This document shows positions 53,602 through 62,379 of a stretch of DNA of 64,000 nucleotides, in pieces. This DNA is from an uncultured Dorea sp. (GTDB taxonomy: Bacteria > Bacillota > Clostridia > Lachnospirales > Lachnospiraceae): NCBI GenBank assembly GCA_900550865.1, contig URTM01000003.1:1-64000 (forward strand), read 5' to 3'. Each line of letters begins with the position of its first letter. Position 1 is the stretch's first letter. A program made the translations under genes and the position numbers. The notes beneath the pieces are model-generated. The model saw only the letters and a list, made by a program, of their open reading frames with translations, searched no databases and was not told the origin of the DNA.

Positions 53602-53622
53602 AAAAGGTCCACCGGACCTTTT
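53602..53622 (-). terminator. Terminator between scfA and scfB
   Basis: AAAAGGTCC and GGACCTTTT form a perfect 9-bp stem with a 3-base loop, followed on the minus strand by six T. It lies about 105 bases past scfA and 120 before scfB, so partial read-through would give more peptide than enzyme. Confidence 0.8.
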
Positions 53623-53637
53623 CGTCACCTGCATGGT

Positions 53638-53665
53638 AACCGGGCAGGCCGACACCTGCCCGGTT
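53638..53665. repeat. GC-rich hairpin in scfA-scfB spacer
   Basis: AACCGGGCAGG pairs perfectly with CCTGCCCGGTT over 11 bases around a 6-base loop. A third, smaller hairpin (AGCGG/CCGCT) is at 53681-53700. They may protect the scfA 3' end from decay or assist termination. Confidence 0.6.
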
Positions 53666-53727
53666 TGAACAACAAGAAACAGCGGACCCTAAAGACCGCT
53701 GTCCCAAGTATCCCATATCTTTTTAAA

Positions 53728-53868
53728 TTATTTGCTCTGTTCGCAAGTCTGGTTTCCTACTGTGCAGGATGTCTTACATGCTGACTGACATGATGTCTGG
53801 CATTCGCCGCATCCGCTTTTTTTCAGATTGCTGTTCATAGGTTTATTCAATGATTTTACATGTTTCAT
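53728..53868 (-). CDS. scfA: SCIFF ribosomal peptide precursor
   Basis: 46 residues, starting MKHVKSLNKP, with the six-cysteine core CGECQTSCQSACKTSC then TCEQSK (six Cys in about 45 residues, the name of the family). The leader KSLNKP..SNLKKSG matches SCIFF precursors. AAGGAGGG lies 8 bases before the ATG. ScfB modifies Cys residues to Thr thioethers. The family is nearly universal in Clostridia, but its biological role is unknown. Confidence 0.95.
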   Translation of the reverse strand: MKHVKSLNKPMNSNLKKSGCGECQTSCQSACKTSCTVGNQTCEQSK

Positions 53869-53941
53869 GTTCGTATCCCTCCTTACTATTGCTTAACTTA
53901 CGTTATTATAACATTTTGACATAGGTTTCGCAATCTTTTTC

Positions 53942-54316
53942 TTAGGATATCATTCCACCGGCCATACCGCCTCCCGCACACAGTGCAAATGTCACAAGGA
54001 TCTCTGCACTGCTCCCGTGAAATGTCCGGTAGATTCCGACCGTGATCAGCAGCAGTAATGCAAAATACAATATGCCCAATACAATCCCCCACAGGAACCG
54101 TCTGACCTTCGCAAGTTTCCCTGCCACCAGGCCGCCGGCAAATGTCGAGATCAGATAGACAGCTGTGACCCCTGCTGTCACCGCTCCTTCATTCAATTCG
54201 AATTTATAAAGTGCCATTGCCAGTATCATCAGAAGGATACCCGTCACCACATATGCCACCAGAAGAGATTTCAGTATCCACATGATCCATATTTCATTTT
54301 GTCCTTTTTTTCCCAT
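53942..54316 (-). CDS. TIGR04086-type membrane protein
   Basis: 124 residues from ATG 54316 (MGKKGQNEIWIMWILKS), with GGAGGGA upstream. Four hydrophobic segments, with glycine-rich ends (TFAGGLVAGKLAKVRRFLWG and CAGGGMAGGMIS). It resembles the uncharacterised TIGR04086 family conserved beside SCIFF genes in Clostridia. It is between spoVT and scfA; a part in SCIFF export or sensing is only a guess from context. Confidence 0.75.
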   Translation of the reverse strand: MGKKGQNEIWIMWILKSLLVAYVVTGILLMILAMALYKFELNEGAVTAGVTAVYLISTFAGGLVAGKLAKVRRFLWGIVLGILYFALLLLITVGIYRTFHGSSAEILVTFALCAGGGMAGGMIS

Positions 54317-54368
54317 GCTCTCCCTCCTCATCTACCACAGATTATGAAGGGAACGGGTGATTTATGCT

Positions 54369-54914
54369 TTATTGTTCCATCTGCTTTCCCAGAACCTTTG
54401 CCGTATATTCCGCAAGACATATCTCCTTATCTTTGAACCGGTCTGTCTGTTCCAGATTCAGAAGCAGCACTGCACCGATCACATCCCCCGCACACAGGAT
54501 CGGACTGATCACTTCCTGCCTGTATGGTTCCGATCCATTCACCACGGGCACATATCTCTTTTCCCCGGCTTTGGCATTCCGTGTCTTTCTCTCTTTCAGG
54601 AATTCCCCGAGCTCACCTGTTATATCCTCATCCTGCAGTTCTTTCTTTCCGGTCCCGGCTGCCGCGATCACCTGATCCATATCACAGATTCCCACCAGGC
54701 ACTCCAGCACCTGCGCCAGGCTTTCGGCATACTGCTTTGCAAATGCAGACAGTTCCCCGATCGGGGAATATTTTTTTAGAATGATCTGCCCTTCTCTGTC
54801 CGTAAATATCTCCAGCGGATCACCTTCCCGGATCCTCAGTGTCCTTCTGATCTCTTTCGGTACAACTACGCGTCCCAGATCATCGATTCTTCTTACGATT
54901 CCCGTTGCTTTCAT
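54369..54914 (-). CDS. spoVT: Stage V sporulation regulator SpoVT
   Basis: 181 residues. N-terminal AbrB/SpoVT swapped-hairpin DNA-binding domain (MKATGIVRRIDDLGRVVVPKEIRRTL, REGDPLEIFTDREGQIILKKYSP) and a C-terminal GAF-like domain from about residue 55 to the end. Regulates late forespore genes after SigG. This shows that the organism belongs to a sporulating lineage. AGGAGG lies upstream of the ATG. Ends about 50 bases before the TIGR04086-type gene. Confidence 0.93.
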   Translation of the reverse strand: MKATGIVRRIDDLGRVVVPKEIRRTLRIREGDPLEIFTDREGQIILKKYSPIGELSAFAKQYAESLAQVLECLVGICDMDQVIAAAGTGKKELQDEDITGELGEFLKERKTRNAKAGEKRYVPVVNGSEPYRQEVISPILCAGDVIGAVLLLNLEQTDRFKDKEICLAEYTAKVLGKQMEQ

Positions 54915-55074
54915 AGCATTTATCTTCCTCCTGATTTTTCTGTTTTTTCCATATTTTCTAACATATGGCTAGTATGCTGAGAAAAAGATGGAATTATTCA
55001 TGCAGATATTGGACTGGATATTTTTTCAATAGTTTTGTATAATAGTTGGAAGAAAATATTAGGAGGAATGAATC

Positions 55075-55521
55075 ATGAGTAAAATTGATGAAGTACGTGC
55101 TGATATGGTCAAAGCCATGAAAGCAAAAGACAAAGACACAAAGGAAACTTTATCCATGCTGCTTGCAGCTCTTAAGAATAAAGCAATCGACAAACGTGCA
55201 GACCTGACACCGGAAGAAGAGACACAGGTTATCTTAAAAGAGATCAAGCAGACAAAAGAGACACTGGATATGACTCCTGCAGACCGTACAGAGATCATCG
55301 AAGAATGCAATAAGCGTCTTGCAGTTCTGGAACAGTATGCTCCTAAGATGATGGATGAAGCAGAGATCAAAGAAGTCGTTGCTTCCGTTCTTGCAGAGAT
55401 GGGACTGGATGCTCCTACCGCAAAGGATAAAGGTAAGATCATGAAGAACCTGATGCCTAAGGTAAAAGGAAAAGCAGACGGCAAACTTGTAAACGAGATC
55501 GTATCGACTTTCATGAAATAA
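55075..55521 (+). CDS. yqeY: GatB/YqeY-domain protein
   Basis: 148 residues, full length of the family: DEVRADMVKAMKAKDKDTKETLSMLLAALKNK, then LTPEEETQVILKEIKQTKETLDM and LPKV-like C-terminus (MKNLMPKVKGKADGKLVNEIV). Related to the tRNA-binding tail of GatB; its function is unproven. AGGAGGA precedes the ATG and TATAAT at 55038-55043 may be the -10 box. Divergent from spoVT, with its own terminator. Confidence 0.92.
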   Translation: MSKIDEVRADMVKAMKAKDKDTKETLSMLLAALKNKAIDKRADLTPEEETQVILKEIKQTKETLDMTPADRTEIIEECNKRLAVLEQYAPKMMDEAEIKEVVASVLAEMGLDAPTAKDKGKIMKNLMPKVKGKADGKLVNEIVSTFMK

Positions 55522-55589
55522 GATAGCGTATCGACAGGATTCGCCACTGACAGGGTTCTTTCGAACGCCTGGCGATTTTAATAATGGTT

Positions 55590-55627
55590 AAGAATAGGCA
55601 GCCCCCGGTTGGAGGCTGCCCATTCTT
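55590..55627. terminator. Bidirectional terminator yqeY / foldase
   Basis: AAGAATAGGCAGCC (55590-55603) pairs with GGCTGCCCATTCTT (55614-55627) with one mismatch. It lies between the convergent ends of yqeY and the foldase gene. Confidence 0.75.
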
Positions 55628-55642
55628 ATTTCTGTATTCGTC

Positions 55643-56692
55643 TTAGTTACCGGAAGTACTGTCTGTACTTGTTCCGGTTGTACTTGTATCTTTTGCTTTT
55701 ACACTCAATTTTGTAAAATCAATCTTATCCCATGTTCCTTTGTGAACCGTAATTTTTTCGTCCTTTTTCCATTTCTTTAATACTTTTTTGTAGTATTTAT
55801 CCTGTTTTTCCGTAATCAGGGACTGTTTCTTCGTCTCTGTAGCAGTTTCATCGTTAAGACTTGTAACTTTTGCCACATAACATGCGGTATCGCTTTCGAT
55901 CACATCCGTCATCTCGCCTTCTCCTAATTTGTCTGCTGCTTTTACCACTTCCTTGGACGGGCTTACGGAATCCGAATCAAAAGTTGCATCTTTTGCTTCT
56001 GTTCCCTGTTCCGTTGCATAAGCTGCAAAATCTTCTGCCGACTTAGCTCCTTCCGCAAATGCCTCTGCTTCTGCCTTTACCTTCTTCTTTTCATCATCGG
56101 ATACCGTTGCATCGGAGGAATCAGACGAATCTGTTGATGTCGTATAATCAAATTCCACATACTGCATATGCTTCTGTGCTGCTTCCTCATCTGTTACATT
56201 CACATTTGCTTCCGCTACGATTGCCGAACGCATCTTCTGCTCGATCACCATCAGTGTCATGACACGTTTTACATTTTCCTTGGAACCGGATACCTTATCC
56301 TTTTTCTTCTGGGAGTTGGCCTCATCAAATTCCTTCGCCGCATCATTAATTGCTTTTTTATCTGCCTTTGTAAGCTTTACATCGTAGTCCTTCATATGCT
56401 CTTCCAGAAGTGCCATATTCTTCAGATCATCCAGCAGTGTCTCTTTGATCGATTCTTCATAGGTCTTGCCGTCCGACGCATTTTTCGTCCACATATCATC
56501 TCCGCCGAAATAGCTTGCAAAGTATGTTTCGTACTGAGCCTGTGTATATCTTGCATAGAAATTCGCAACACCTGCCGTGATCTCTTCATCCCCTGCTTTT
56601 ACGACCACTGCATCATCCTTAAGCGATCCGCATCCGGTAAGTGATGCTGCCATAATTCCTGCCAGTGCTAATATTAATGCTCTTTTTTTCAT
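55643..56692 (-). CDS. PrsA/SurA-like foldase lipoprotein
   Basis: 349 residues. Signal MKKRALILALAGIMAASLTGC with lipobox LTGC (Cys21). A SurA-type N-terminal region (VKAGDEEITAGVANFYARYTQAQYETYFASYF) precedes a parvulin-like part with KKKVKAEAEAFAEGAKSAEDFAAYA. Linkers are rich in Ser, Thr and Asp (TSTDSSDSSDATVSDD), as is the C-terminus (TSTTGTSTDSTSGN). It would fold secreted proteins on the outer face of the membrane. The parvulin active-site residues are not clear, so it may act only as a chaperone. Downstream of mfd by 16 bases. Confidence 0.83.
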   Translation of the reverse strand: MKKRALILALAGIMAASLTGCGSLKDDAVVVKAGDEEITAGVANFYARYTQAQYETYFASYFGGDDMWTKNASDGKTYEESIKETLLDDLKNMALLEEHMKDYDVKLTKADKKAINDAAKEFDEANSQKKKDKVSGSKENVKRVMTLMVIEQKMRSAIVAEANVNVTDEEAAQKHMQYVEFDYTTSTDSSDSSDATVSDDEKKKVKAEAEAFAEGAKSAEDFAAYATEQGTEAKDATFDSDSVSPSKEVVKAADKLGEGEMTDVIESDTACYVAKVTSLNDETATETKKQSLITEKQDKYYKKVLKKWKKDEKITVHKGTWDKIDFTKLSVKAKDTSTTGTSTDSTSGN

Positions 56693-56708
56693 TTATCCTA
56701 ACCTGCCT

Positions 56709-59700
56709 TTATTTGCTTAATGGGTCAATTATACCGCTTTTTTCTCCGCCTATCAATCCTTTCAACCCATTTAACACATTTTTCGTGATTTCCAGTGCAT
56801 CCGTCTGCTTCTCTTTCAGGTTCCGTCTCTTCTTCTCATAGATGAAGCATGGCTGTGCTCCGTCTGCTTTGAAGGTCAGTTCCCCTCGGAAATCTTCGAT
56901 CAGCTTCGGAATCCGTTCCGGATGCACTTTCGCTTTTTCATACATGGTAAATGTGTAAACCTCGCCCTTCTGTTCAACCGCCGTTACATACAACTGATGT
57001 GCCTGTGCCTTCAGCGCCGCTACTTCCAGAAGCTTTTCTACTTTCTTCGGAATATCTCCGAAACGGTCGATCAATTCTTCTGTCATATCTTCCATCTCTT
57101 CCCTGTTCTCGATTGCAGCGATCCGTTTATAGACATCCAGTTTCTGATATTCATTCGGAATATACGAAGCCGGAATAAATGCATCCACATTCAGATCCAT
57201 CGTGGTTGTAAAGGTCTCCTCTTCTTCCATCTCGCCTTTCAGATGCTTCACCGCCTCGTTCAACATCTTACAATAAAGATCATATCCGACCGCCTCCATA
57301 TGACCATGCTGCTCCGCACCCAGCAGATTACCCGCTCCACGGATCTCCAGGTCGCGCATCGCAATCTTGAATCCGGATCCAAGATCGGTAAATTCCCGGA
57401 TGGCAGCAAGTCTTTTTTCTGCCACTTCTTTTAACATCTTGTCTCTCCGGTAGAGAAGGAATGCATATGCCATGCGGTTGGAGCGTCCGACACGCCCACG
57501 CAGCTGATAAAGCTGTGAAAGCCCGAGACGGTCCGCATCGTGGATGATCATCGTATTCGCATTGGAAATATCCAGGCCGGTCTCAATGATCGTTGTGGAT
57601 ACCAGTACATCAATTTCTCCGTTGATAAAATCATACATGATCCGTTCCAGTTCGTGTTCCCGCATCTGTCCGTGTGCATAAGCAACCGTCAGATCCGGCA
57701 CCAGTTTCTGTACATGTCCTGCTACTTCATCGATATCTTCCACACGGTTGTAGACATAATATACCTGTCCCTGTCTCGCACATTCCCGTTCGATTGCCTC
57801 ACGTACCATCTCGTCATTGTATTCCATAACATATGTCTGGATCGGCATACGGTCATTCGGCGCTTCCTCCAATACGCTCATATCGCGGATTCCGATCAGA
57901 CTCATATGAAGCGTTCTCGGGATCGGAGTCGCCGTAAGCGTCAGTACATCTACATTTTCCTTTAATTTCTTGATCTTTTCCTTGTGCTGCACACCGAACC
58001 GCTGCTCTTCATCAATGATCAGAAGACCAAGATCTTTGAACTTCAGATCTTCGCTCAGTACCCGGTGCGTTCCGATGATGATATCCACCAGTCCCTTTTT
58101 CGCATCTTCGACCGTCTTCTTCTGCTGTGCCGGCGTGCGGAATCTGCACATCAGATCGATCCGCACCGGGAAGTCCTTCATACGCTGTACGAATGTCCTG
58201 TAATGCTGCTGTGCAAGAATCGTTGTCGGAACCAGATAGACCACCTGTTTACTCTCCTGTACCGCTTTAAATGCCGCACGGATCGCAACCTCTGTCTTGC
58301 CGAATCCGACATCCCCGCAGACCAGACGGTCCATGATCTTGTGGCTTTCCATATCTTTTTTCACAGCCTCGATCGCCATCATCTGATCTTCCGTCTCTTC
58401 AAACGGAAACATCTCTTCAAATTCTCTCTGCCAGACTGTATCTTCTCCGTAGACATAACCATCTTGCTCCTGCCTTGCCGCATACAACTTCACCAGATCT
58501 CTTGCAATCTCTTTTACCGCACCGCGCACCTTCGTCTTAGTCCGGTTCCACTCCTGGGTTCCCAGCTTATTCAGCTTCGGTTTCTTGGCATCGGCACTGG
58601 CGTATTTCTGTATCAGATCGAGCTGCGTTGCCGGAATATAGAGATTTCCGCCCTGTGCATATGAGATCTTCATATAATCCTTTGAGATCTTGTCTACAAC
58701 AATCTTTTCGATCCCCTGATAGACACCGACACCGTGGTTCTCATGAACGACATAATCTCCCGGCTTCAGTTCCGAAAAGCTCTGGATCTTGCGTCCCTCG
58801 TAAGTCTTTCTCTTTTTCTTCTTTTTTCTCTTTCCGAAAATGTCTGACTCTGCGATCACCGTGAACTTGAGCATTGGATATTCATACCCTTCTGCAATAT
58901 ACCCATATGCTGTCATGATCTCTCCCGGCTTTACTTCCCGATCCAGATCTTCACTGTAATAACTGCTCAGGTTATAATCCCTCAGATCCTCCGCCAGACG
59001 TTTTGCACGGGTTCTTGATCCGGACAGCAGGATCACTCTGTATCCGTTTCTTTTCAGTCTCTTCAGATCCTGTGTCAGCATCTCAAAGCTGTTATTATAC
59101 GGATTGACGCCCGTTGCCTGGATCTCATAAGACTCCCTTACTTCCAGTCCCTTGCATTTCATCTCCAAAGCGAAAAAGCCGATACTGCTATAAGTATTGA
59201 TCTTCTTCAGGATATCTGCAACCGGGAATATCTTCGCTTCTTCCTCTTCCAGTTCATAGCCGCTCTCAAGCCGCTTCTTCTGCGCTTCCATGAATTCATC
59301 TTCAATGTTCTGTCCACGCTCCACAAGACGCACCGGTTCATCTAAGAAAAGGATGGTGTCCTCTTTCGGAAAATAATCCAGAAACGAAACGCCCTTTTCT
59401 TCTCCCTGTGGGAATTCCACCGCCGGATAGATCGTGATTTCCGTCAGGTTCTCAATGGATCTCTGGCTCTCCACATCGAAAGTACGGATGGAATCCACCT
59501 CATCTCCCCAGAGTTCGATCCTCACCGGAAGTTCTTCCGTCAGCGGATAGATATCCAGTATCCCTCCGCGCACAGCGAACTGCCCCGGTCCTTCTACCTG
59601 TACTTCCCTGTCATATCCTACAGCCGCAAGCTTCTCTGCCATCTCATCTAACTTCAGGACACTGTCATTTTGTATCTCCAGTACTTTGTCTTCAATGCTT

Positions 59701-60089
59701 TCCTTCGGCGCAAGATGATCCATGAACCCGTCCAGACTTGTCACGACCGTCACCGGTTCTCCTGCAAGCACTGCCTGGATTCCTTCCATTCTCTGCTTCA
59801 CCAGTTCTTTACTTCTGATGTCCGCCTGATAGAATAGAAAATCCTTCGCCGGATACAGATAGGTATTGCTGTCCAGAAAACGATATTCTTCGTAGATCTG
59901 TTTTGCTTTTGTCTCACTGGAACAGGCGATGACTTTATATTTACAGCCATCGCCAAGTGCATATATCATATGAGATTTCTGGGAATTCACGCATCCGCAT
60001 ACACGGATCATCCCTGCATCTTTTTTCTTATTCTTACAGAGTTCTTCAAACTCTGCCAGTTCCTTTAATGGCCCGATTAAGCCCTGCAT
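56709..60089 (-). CDS. mfd: Transcription-repair coupling factor
   Basis: 1126 residues, full length. UvrB-like N-terminus, RNA-polymerase-interacting CarD-type domain (FSELKPGDYVVHENHGVGVYQGIEKI) near 490, then SF2 motor: MDRLVCGDVGFGKTEVAIRAA (Walker A), LLIIDEEQRFGV (DEEQ), TATPIPRTLHMS, and QLRGRVGRSNRMAYAFL. A TRCF C-terminal domain follows. It removes stalled RNA polymerase and recruits UvrA. AAGGAGG precedes the start, four bases after pth. Confidence 0.96.
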   Translation of the reverse strand: MQGLIGPLKELAEFEELCKNKKKDAGMIRVCGCVNSQKSHMIYALGDGCKYKVIACSSETKAKQIYEEYRFLDSNTYLYPAKDFLFYQADIRSKELVKQRMEGIQAVLAGEPVTVVTSLDGFMDHLAPKESIEDKVLEIQNDSVLKLDEMAEKLAAVGYDREVQVEGPGQFAVRGGILDIYPLTEELPVRIELWGDEVDSIRTFDVESQRSIENLTEITIYPAVEFPQGEEKGVSFLDYFPKEDTILFLDEPVRLVERGQNIEDEFMEAQKKRLESGYELEEEEAKIFPVADILKKINTYSSIGFFALEMKCKGLEVRESYEIQATGVNPYNNSFEMLTQDLKRLKRNGYRVILLSGSRTRAKRLAEDLRDYNLSSYYSEDLDREVKPGEIMTAYGYIAEGYEYPMLKFTVIAESDIFGKRKKKKKRKTYEGRKIQSFSELKPGDYVVHENHGVGVYQGIEKIVVDKISKDYMKISYAQGGNLYIPATQLDLIQKYASADAKKPKLNKLGTQEWNRTKTKVRGAVKEIARDLVKLYAARQEQDGYVYGEDTVWQREFEEMFPFEETEDQMMAIEAVKKDMESHKIMDRLVCGDVGFGKTEVAIRAAFKAVQESKQVVYLVPTTILAQQHYRTFVQRMKDFPVRIDLMCRFRTPAQQKKTVEDAKKGLVDIIIGTHRVLSEDLKFKDLGLLIIDEEQRFGVQHKEKIKKLKENVDVLTLTATPIPRTLHMSLIGIRDMSVLEEAPNDRMPIQTYVMEYNDEMVREAIERECARQGQVYYVYNRVEDIDEVAGHVQKLVPDLTVAYAHGQMREHELERIMYDFINGEIDVLVSTTIIETGLDISNANTMIIHDADRLGLSQLYQLRGRVGRSNRMAYAFLLYRRDKMLKEVAEKRLAAIREFTDLGSGFKIAMRDLEIRGAGNLLGAEQHGHMEAVGYDLYCKMLNEAVKHLKGEMEEEETFTTTMDLNVDAFIPASYIPNEYQKLDVYKRIAAIENREEMEDMTEELIDRFGDIPKKVEKLLEVAALKAQAHQLYVTAVEQKGEVYTFTMYEKAKVHPERIPKLIEDFRGELTFKADGAQPCFIYEKKRRNLKEKQTDALEITKNVLNGLKGLIGGEKSGIIDPLSK

Positions 60090-60093
60090 CTTT

Positions 60094-60678
60094 TTATGCC
60101 TCCTTAGGCTTTACTTTCCTGTTATACTGATTCATGGCAGCCTCGATCTCTCCATTTAAGATCATTCCCACCGCATGGTCTGCGCGGTCATATCCCTCTT
60201 CCATCAATTCACGGTCTTCTTTCGAAAAATGTCCCAGTACATAATCCGCCAGGTCGTATTTCTTTGGCTTCTCCCCAACGCCGATCTTGATTCTCGGGAA
60301 CACATCGGTTCCAAGGTTGGCAATAATATTTTTTATCCCATTATGCCCTCCGGCGCTTCCTTTCTTACGGATTCTCAGCTGCCCTACATCCAGACTGATA
60401 TCATCATAGATCACAAGAAGCTCATGCTCTTCATCAATCTTATAATAATTGACCAGTTCTCTTAAGCTTTCCCCACTCAGATTCATATAGGTCTGCGGTT
60501 TTACCAGCAGCACCTTCTGTCCACCGATCATTCCTTTTCCGACCAGTGCTCTTCCTTTTCTTCCATCTACAGAAATATTATATCTGTCTGCCAGCATATC
60601 TATGACATCAAATCCTACATTATGTCTGGTTCCTTCGTACTGAAGTGTAGGATTCCCAAGTCCTGCAATAATAAACAT
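60094..60678 (-). CDS. pth: Peptidyl-tRNA hydrolase
   Basis: 194 residues. Releases peptidyl-tRNA. GLGNPTLQYEGTRHNVGFDVID holds the catalytic His20, PQTYMNLSGESLRELV and YDDISLDVGQLRIRKKGSAGGHNGIKNI follow, all canonical. Directly upstream of mfd, the normal Firmicutes order. Confidence 0.95.
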   Translation of the reverse strand: MFIIAGLGNPTLQYEGTRHNVGFDVIDMLADRYNISVDGRKGRALVGKGMIGGQKVLLVKPQTYMNLSGESLRELVNYYKIDEEHELLVIYDDISLDVGQLRIRKKGSAGGHNGIKNIIANLGTDVFPRIKIGVGEKPKKYDLADYVLGHFSKEDRELMEEGYDRADHAVGMILNGEIEAAMNQYNRKVKPKEA

Positions 60679-60823
60679 AATTCTTCACCTTCCATTTCTT
60701 TTATCATTCTACAAGAACCTTTTCCATTTGTCACGGAAAAATTAAATGAATAATTCTTCCACGTTTTTCATACATTATAGAAAATAAAACAATCTTTGAA
60801 ATAATATACCAGGAGGTCTCACT

Positions 60824-61258
60824 ATGAGTTCCAAAACAAAAATTGTTGTACTTCACATGAAAGAAATCATCTATACCGTTATTTTCGCAGTATTAGCCAT
60901 CGTCCTGATCCTGCTTCTGATATTCATGTTCCGTCCGGGATACCACTCCGATTCCAAAGACAAACGGATCTATACTCCGGGAATTTATACCTCGGATATT
61001 ACTCTGAACAATACCGCACTGGAGGTCGAGGTGACCGTAGACGAATCCCGTATCAATTCTATCCGTTTTACCAATCTGAATGAATCGATCACGACCATGT
61101 ATCCGTTCATTGAGCCTGCAATTGAAGATATCGCCGAACAGATCTATAAGAAGCAGTCTCTCGACAATATCCAGTATTCGTCCGACACGCCTTATACTTC
61201 CCAGCTGATCGTCCAGGCCATTGAAACTGCACTGAAAAAAGCCGGAACTACAAAGTAG
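60824..61258 (+). CDS. Membrane-anchored protein with FMN-binding-like domain
   Basis: 144 residues. A single membrane segment at about 14-38 (IYTVIFAVLAIVLILLLIFMF) leaves the rest outside. The outer part (YTPGIYTSDITLNNTALEVEVTVDESRINSIRFTN, LNESITTMYPFIEPAIEDIAEQI) has the 'G.Y.a......v.V.v....I.si' pattern of FMN-binding (RnfG/NqrC-like) domains. Function unknown. AGGAGGT precedes the ATG. A hairpin (AAAGCCG..AACTAC with GTAGTT..CGGCTTT) overlaps its stop codon. Confidence 0.7.
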   Translation: MSSKTKIVVLHMKEIIYTVIFAVLAIVLILLLIFMFRPGYHSDSKDKRIYTPGIYTSDITLNNTALEVEVTVDESRINSIRFTNLNESITTMYPFIEPAIEDIAEQIYKKQSLDNIQYSSDTPYTSQLIVQAIETALKKAGTTK

Positions 61259-61370
61259 TTACGGCTTTCAGACTGTAGACAAAGTCTAGCAATTGCTGGG
61301 CTTTTCTACTTTTAGACCCCTCTGCCGGCGGTCTCTGCGATACCGTCCGGCAGGTATTTCCCATTTGTTT

Positions 61371-61634
61371 TTATCCCTCAACGATAAGATAACGACCATC
61401 TGAAAGTGCGAATACCTCCGATGCGTCTTCAATCTCTTCGTCAGACATTCCACTGACGTCCATTCCTTCCTGATCCAGGAATTCTCTGACTTCTCCGATA
61501 TTATCTACGACAGCAGCCATACAGTCCTCCAGAAAAGCCTCTGCCTCTTCCAAAGTCTCTGCAACCGGTTCGTCAAACAGCTGACCCTGATTCATAATAA
61601 AGGTCTGCAGACATTCCTCATCATACTCGTACAT
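61371..61634 (-). CDS. Small acidic protein, unknown
   Basis: 87 residues from ATG 61634 (MYEYDEECLQTFIMNQGQLF), with GGGAGG nine bases upstream; a TTG three codons before is less likely. Very acidic, with a run of Glu/Asp in AETLEEAEAFLEDCMAA and GMSDEEIEDASEVFALSDGRY. I do not recognise a characterised family, although similar small proteins are common in Lachnospiraceae. It lies 26 bases after the HAD gene and may be co-transcribed. Confidence 0.75.
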   Translation of the reverse strand: MYEYDEECLQTFIMNQGQLFDEPVAETLEEAEAFLEDCMAAVVDNIGEVREFLDQEGMDVSGMSDEEIEDASEVFALSDGRYLIVEG

Positions 61635-61660
61635 ACATCTCAACCTCCCTTATCGTAATA

Positions 61661-62308
61661 TTACACAAACTGCAACAGTTCATCCGGTCTTGCGATCAGA
61701 TGATCTGCTCCCGCAGTTTCTAACGTTTTTCTGTCCCGGAATCCCCACAGCACGCCTATCGTCTTGAGGCCTGCATTCCTTCCGGTTGCCGCATCAACTT
61801 CTGAATCTCCGATATACAGACATTCTTCTTTTGACACGTGCATCTGCTCCATAAGATACCATACTCCGTCCGGCTCCGGTTTCCTTCGGATACCTTCTTT
61901 CTGCCCCTGGGCATAATCAAACAATTCTTCTCCAAAGATTGCTTTCACAACTTTTACTGTCTGACGGTCCGGCTTATTGGAAAGGACTGCCAGCTGGATT
62001 CCTTTATCTTTCAATGCTTTCAACATCTCCGTGATTCCTTTATAAGGTGTTACATGATATGTACAATTCCGGTCAAATATACGTCTGTATATTTCCATTC
62101 CCTCTTCAATTCTTGAAGCATCTGTGTCTCCGGCTGCTTTCAGTGACTTTTCCATTAATACCCTGGCTCCATTCCCGACGAACAACCTGCACTGATCTTT
62201 TGTGATCTTTGAAAGTCCCATCTCCTCAAGTGTCAGATTTACGGAATATGTCATAGATTCCAATGTATTTGTTAATGTTCCATCCAGATCAAATATACAA
62301 GCTTTCAT
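61661..62308 (-). CDS. HAD-family phosphatase, phosphoglycolate-phosphatase-like
   Basis: 215 residues from ATG 62308 (MKACIFDLDGTLTNTLESM), with AGGAGGGA upstream. HAD motif I DLDGT, motif II AVLSNKPD, motif III lysine in GIRRKPEP, and motif IV YIGDSEVDAATGRNAGL are all in order, with a helical cap. It hydrolyses a small phosphate ester; Gph-type activity is a guess. Confidence 0.9.
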   Translation of the reverse strand: MKACIFDLDGTLTNTLESMTYSVNLTLEEMGLSKITKDQCRLFVGNGARVLMEKSLKAAGDTDASRIEEGMEIYRRIFDRNCTYHVTPYKGITEMLKALKDKGIQLAVLSNKPDRQTVKVVKAIFGEELFDYAQGQKEGIRRKPEPDGVWYLMEQMHVSKEECLYIGDSEVDAATGRNAGLKTIGVLWGFRDRKTLETAGADHLIARPDELLQFV

Positions 62309-62379
62309 TATACAAATCCCTCCTGCAAATATCATAGTATGAGACCGTCAAAAATGCAATACCAAAAATGCGCCAGCCC

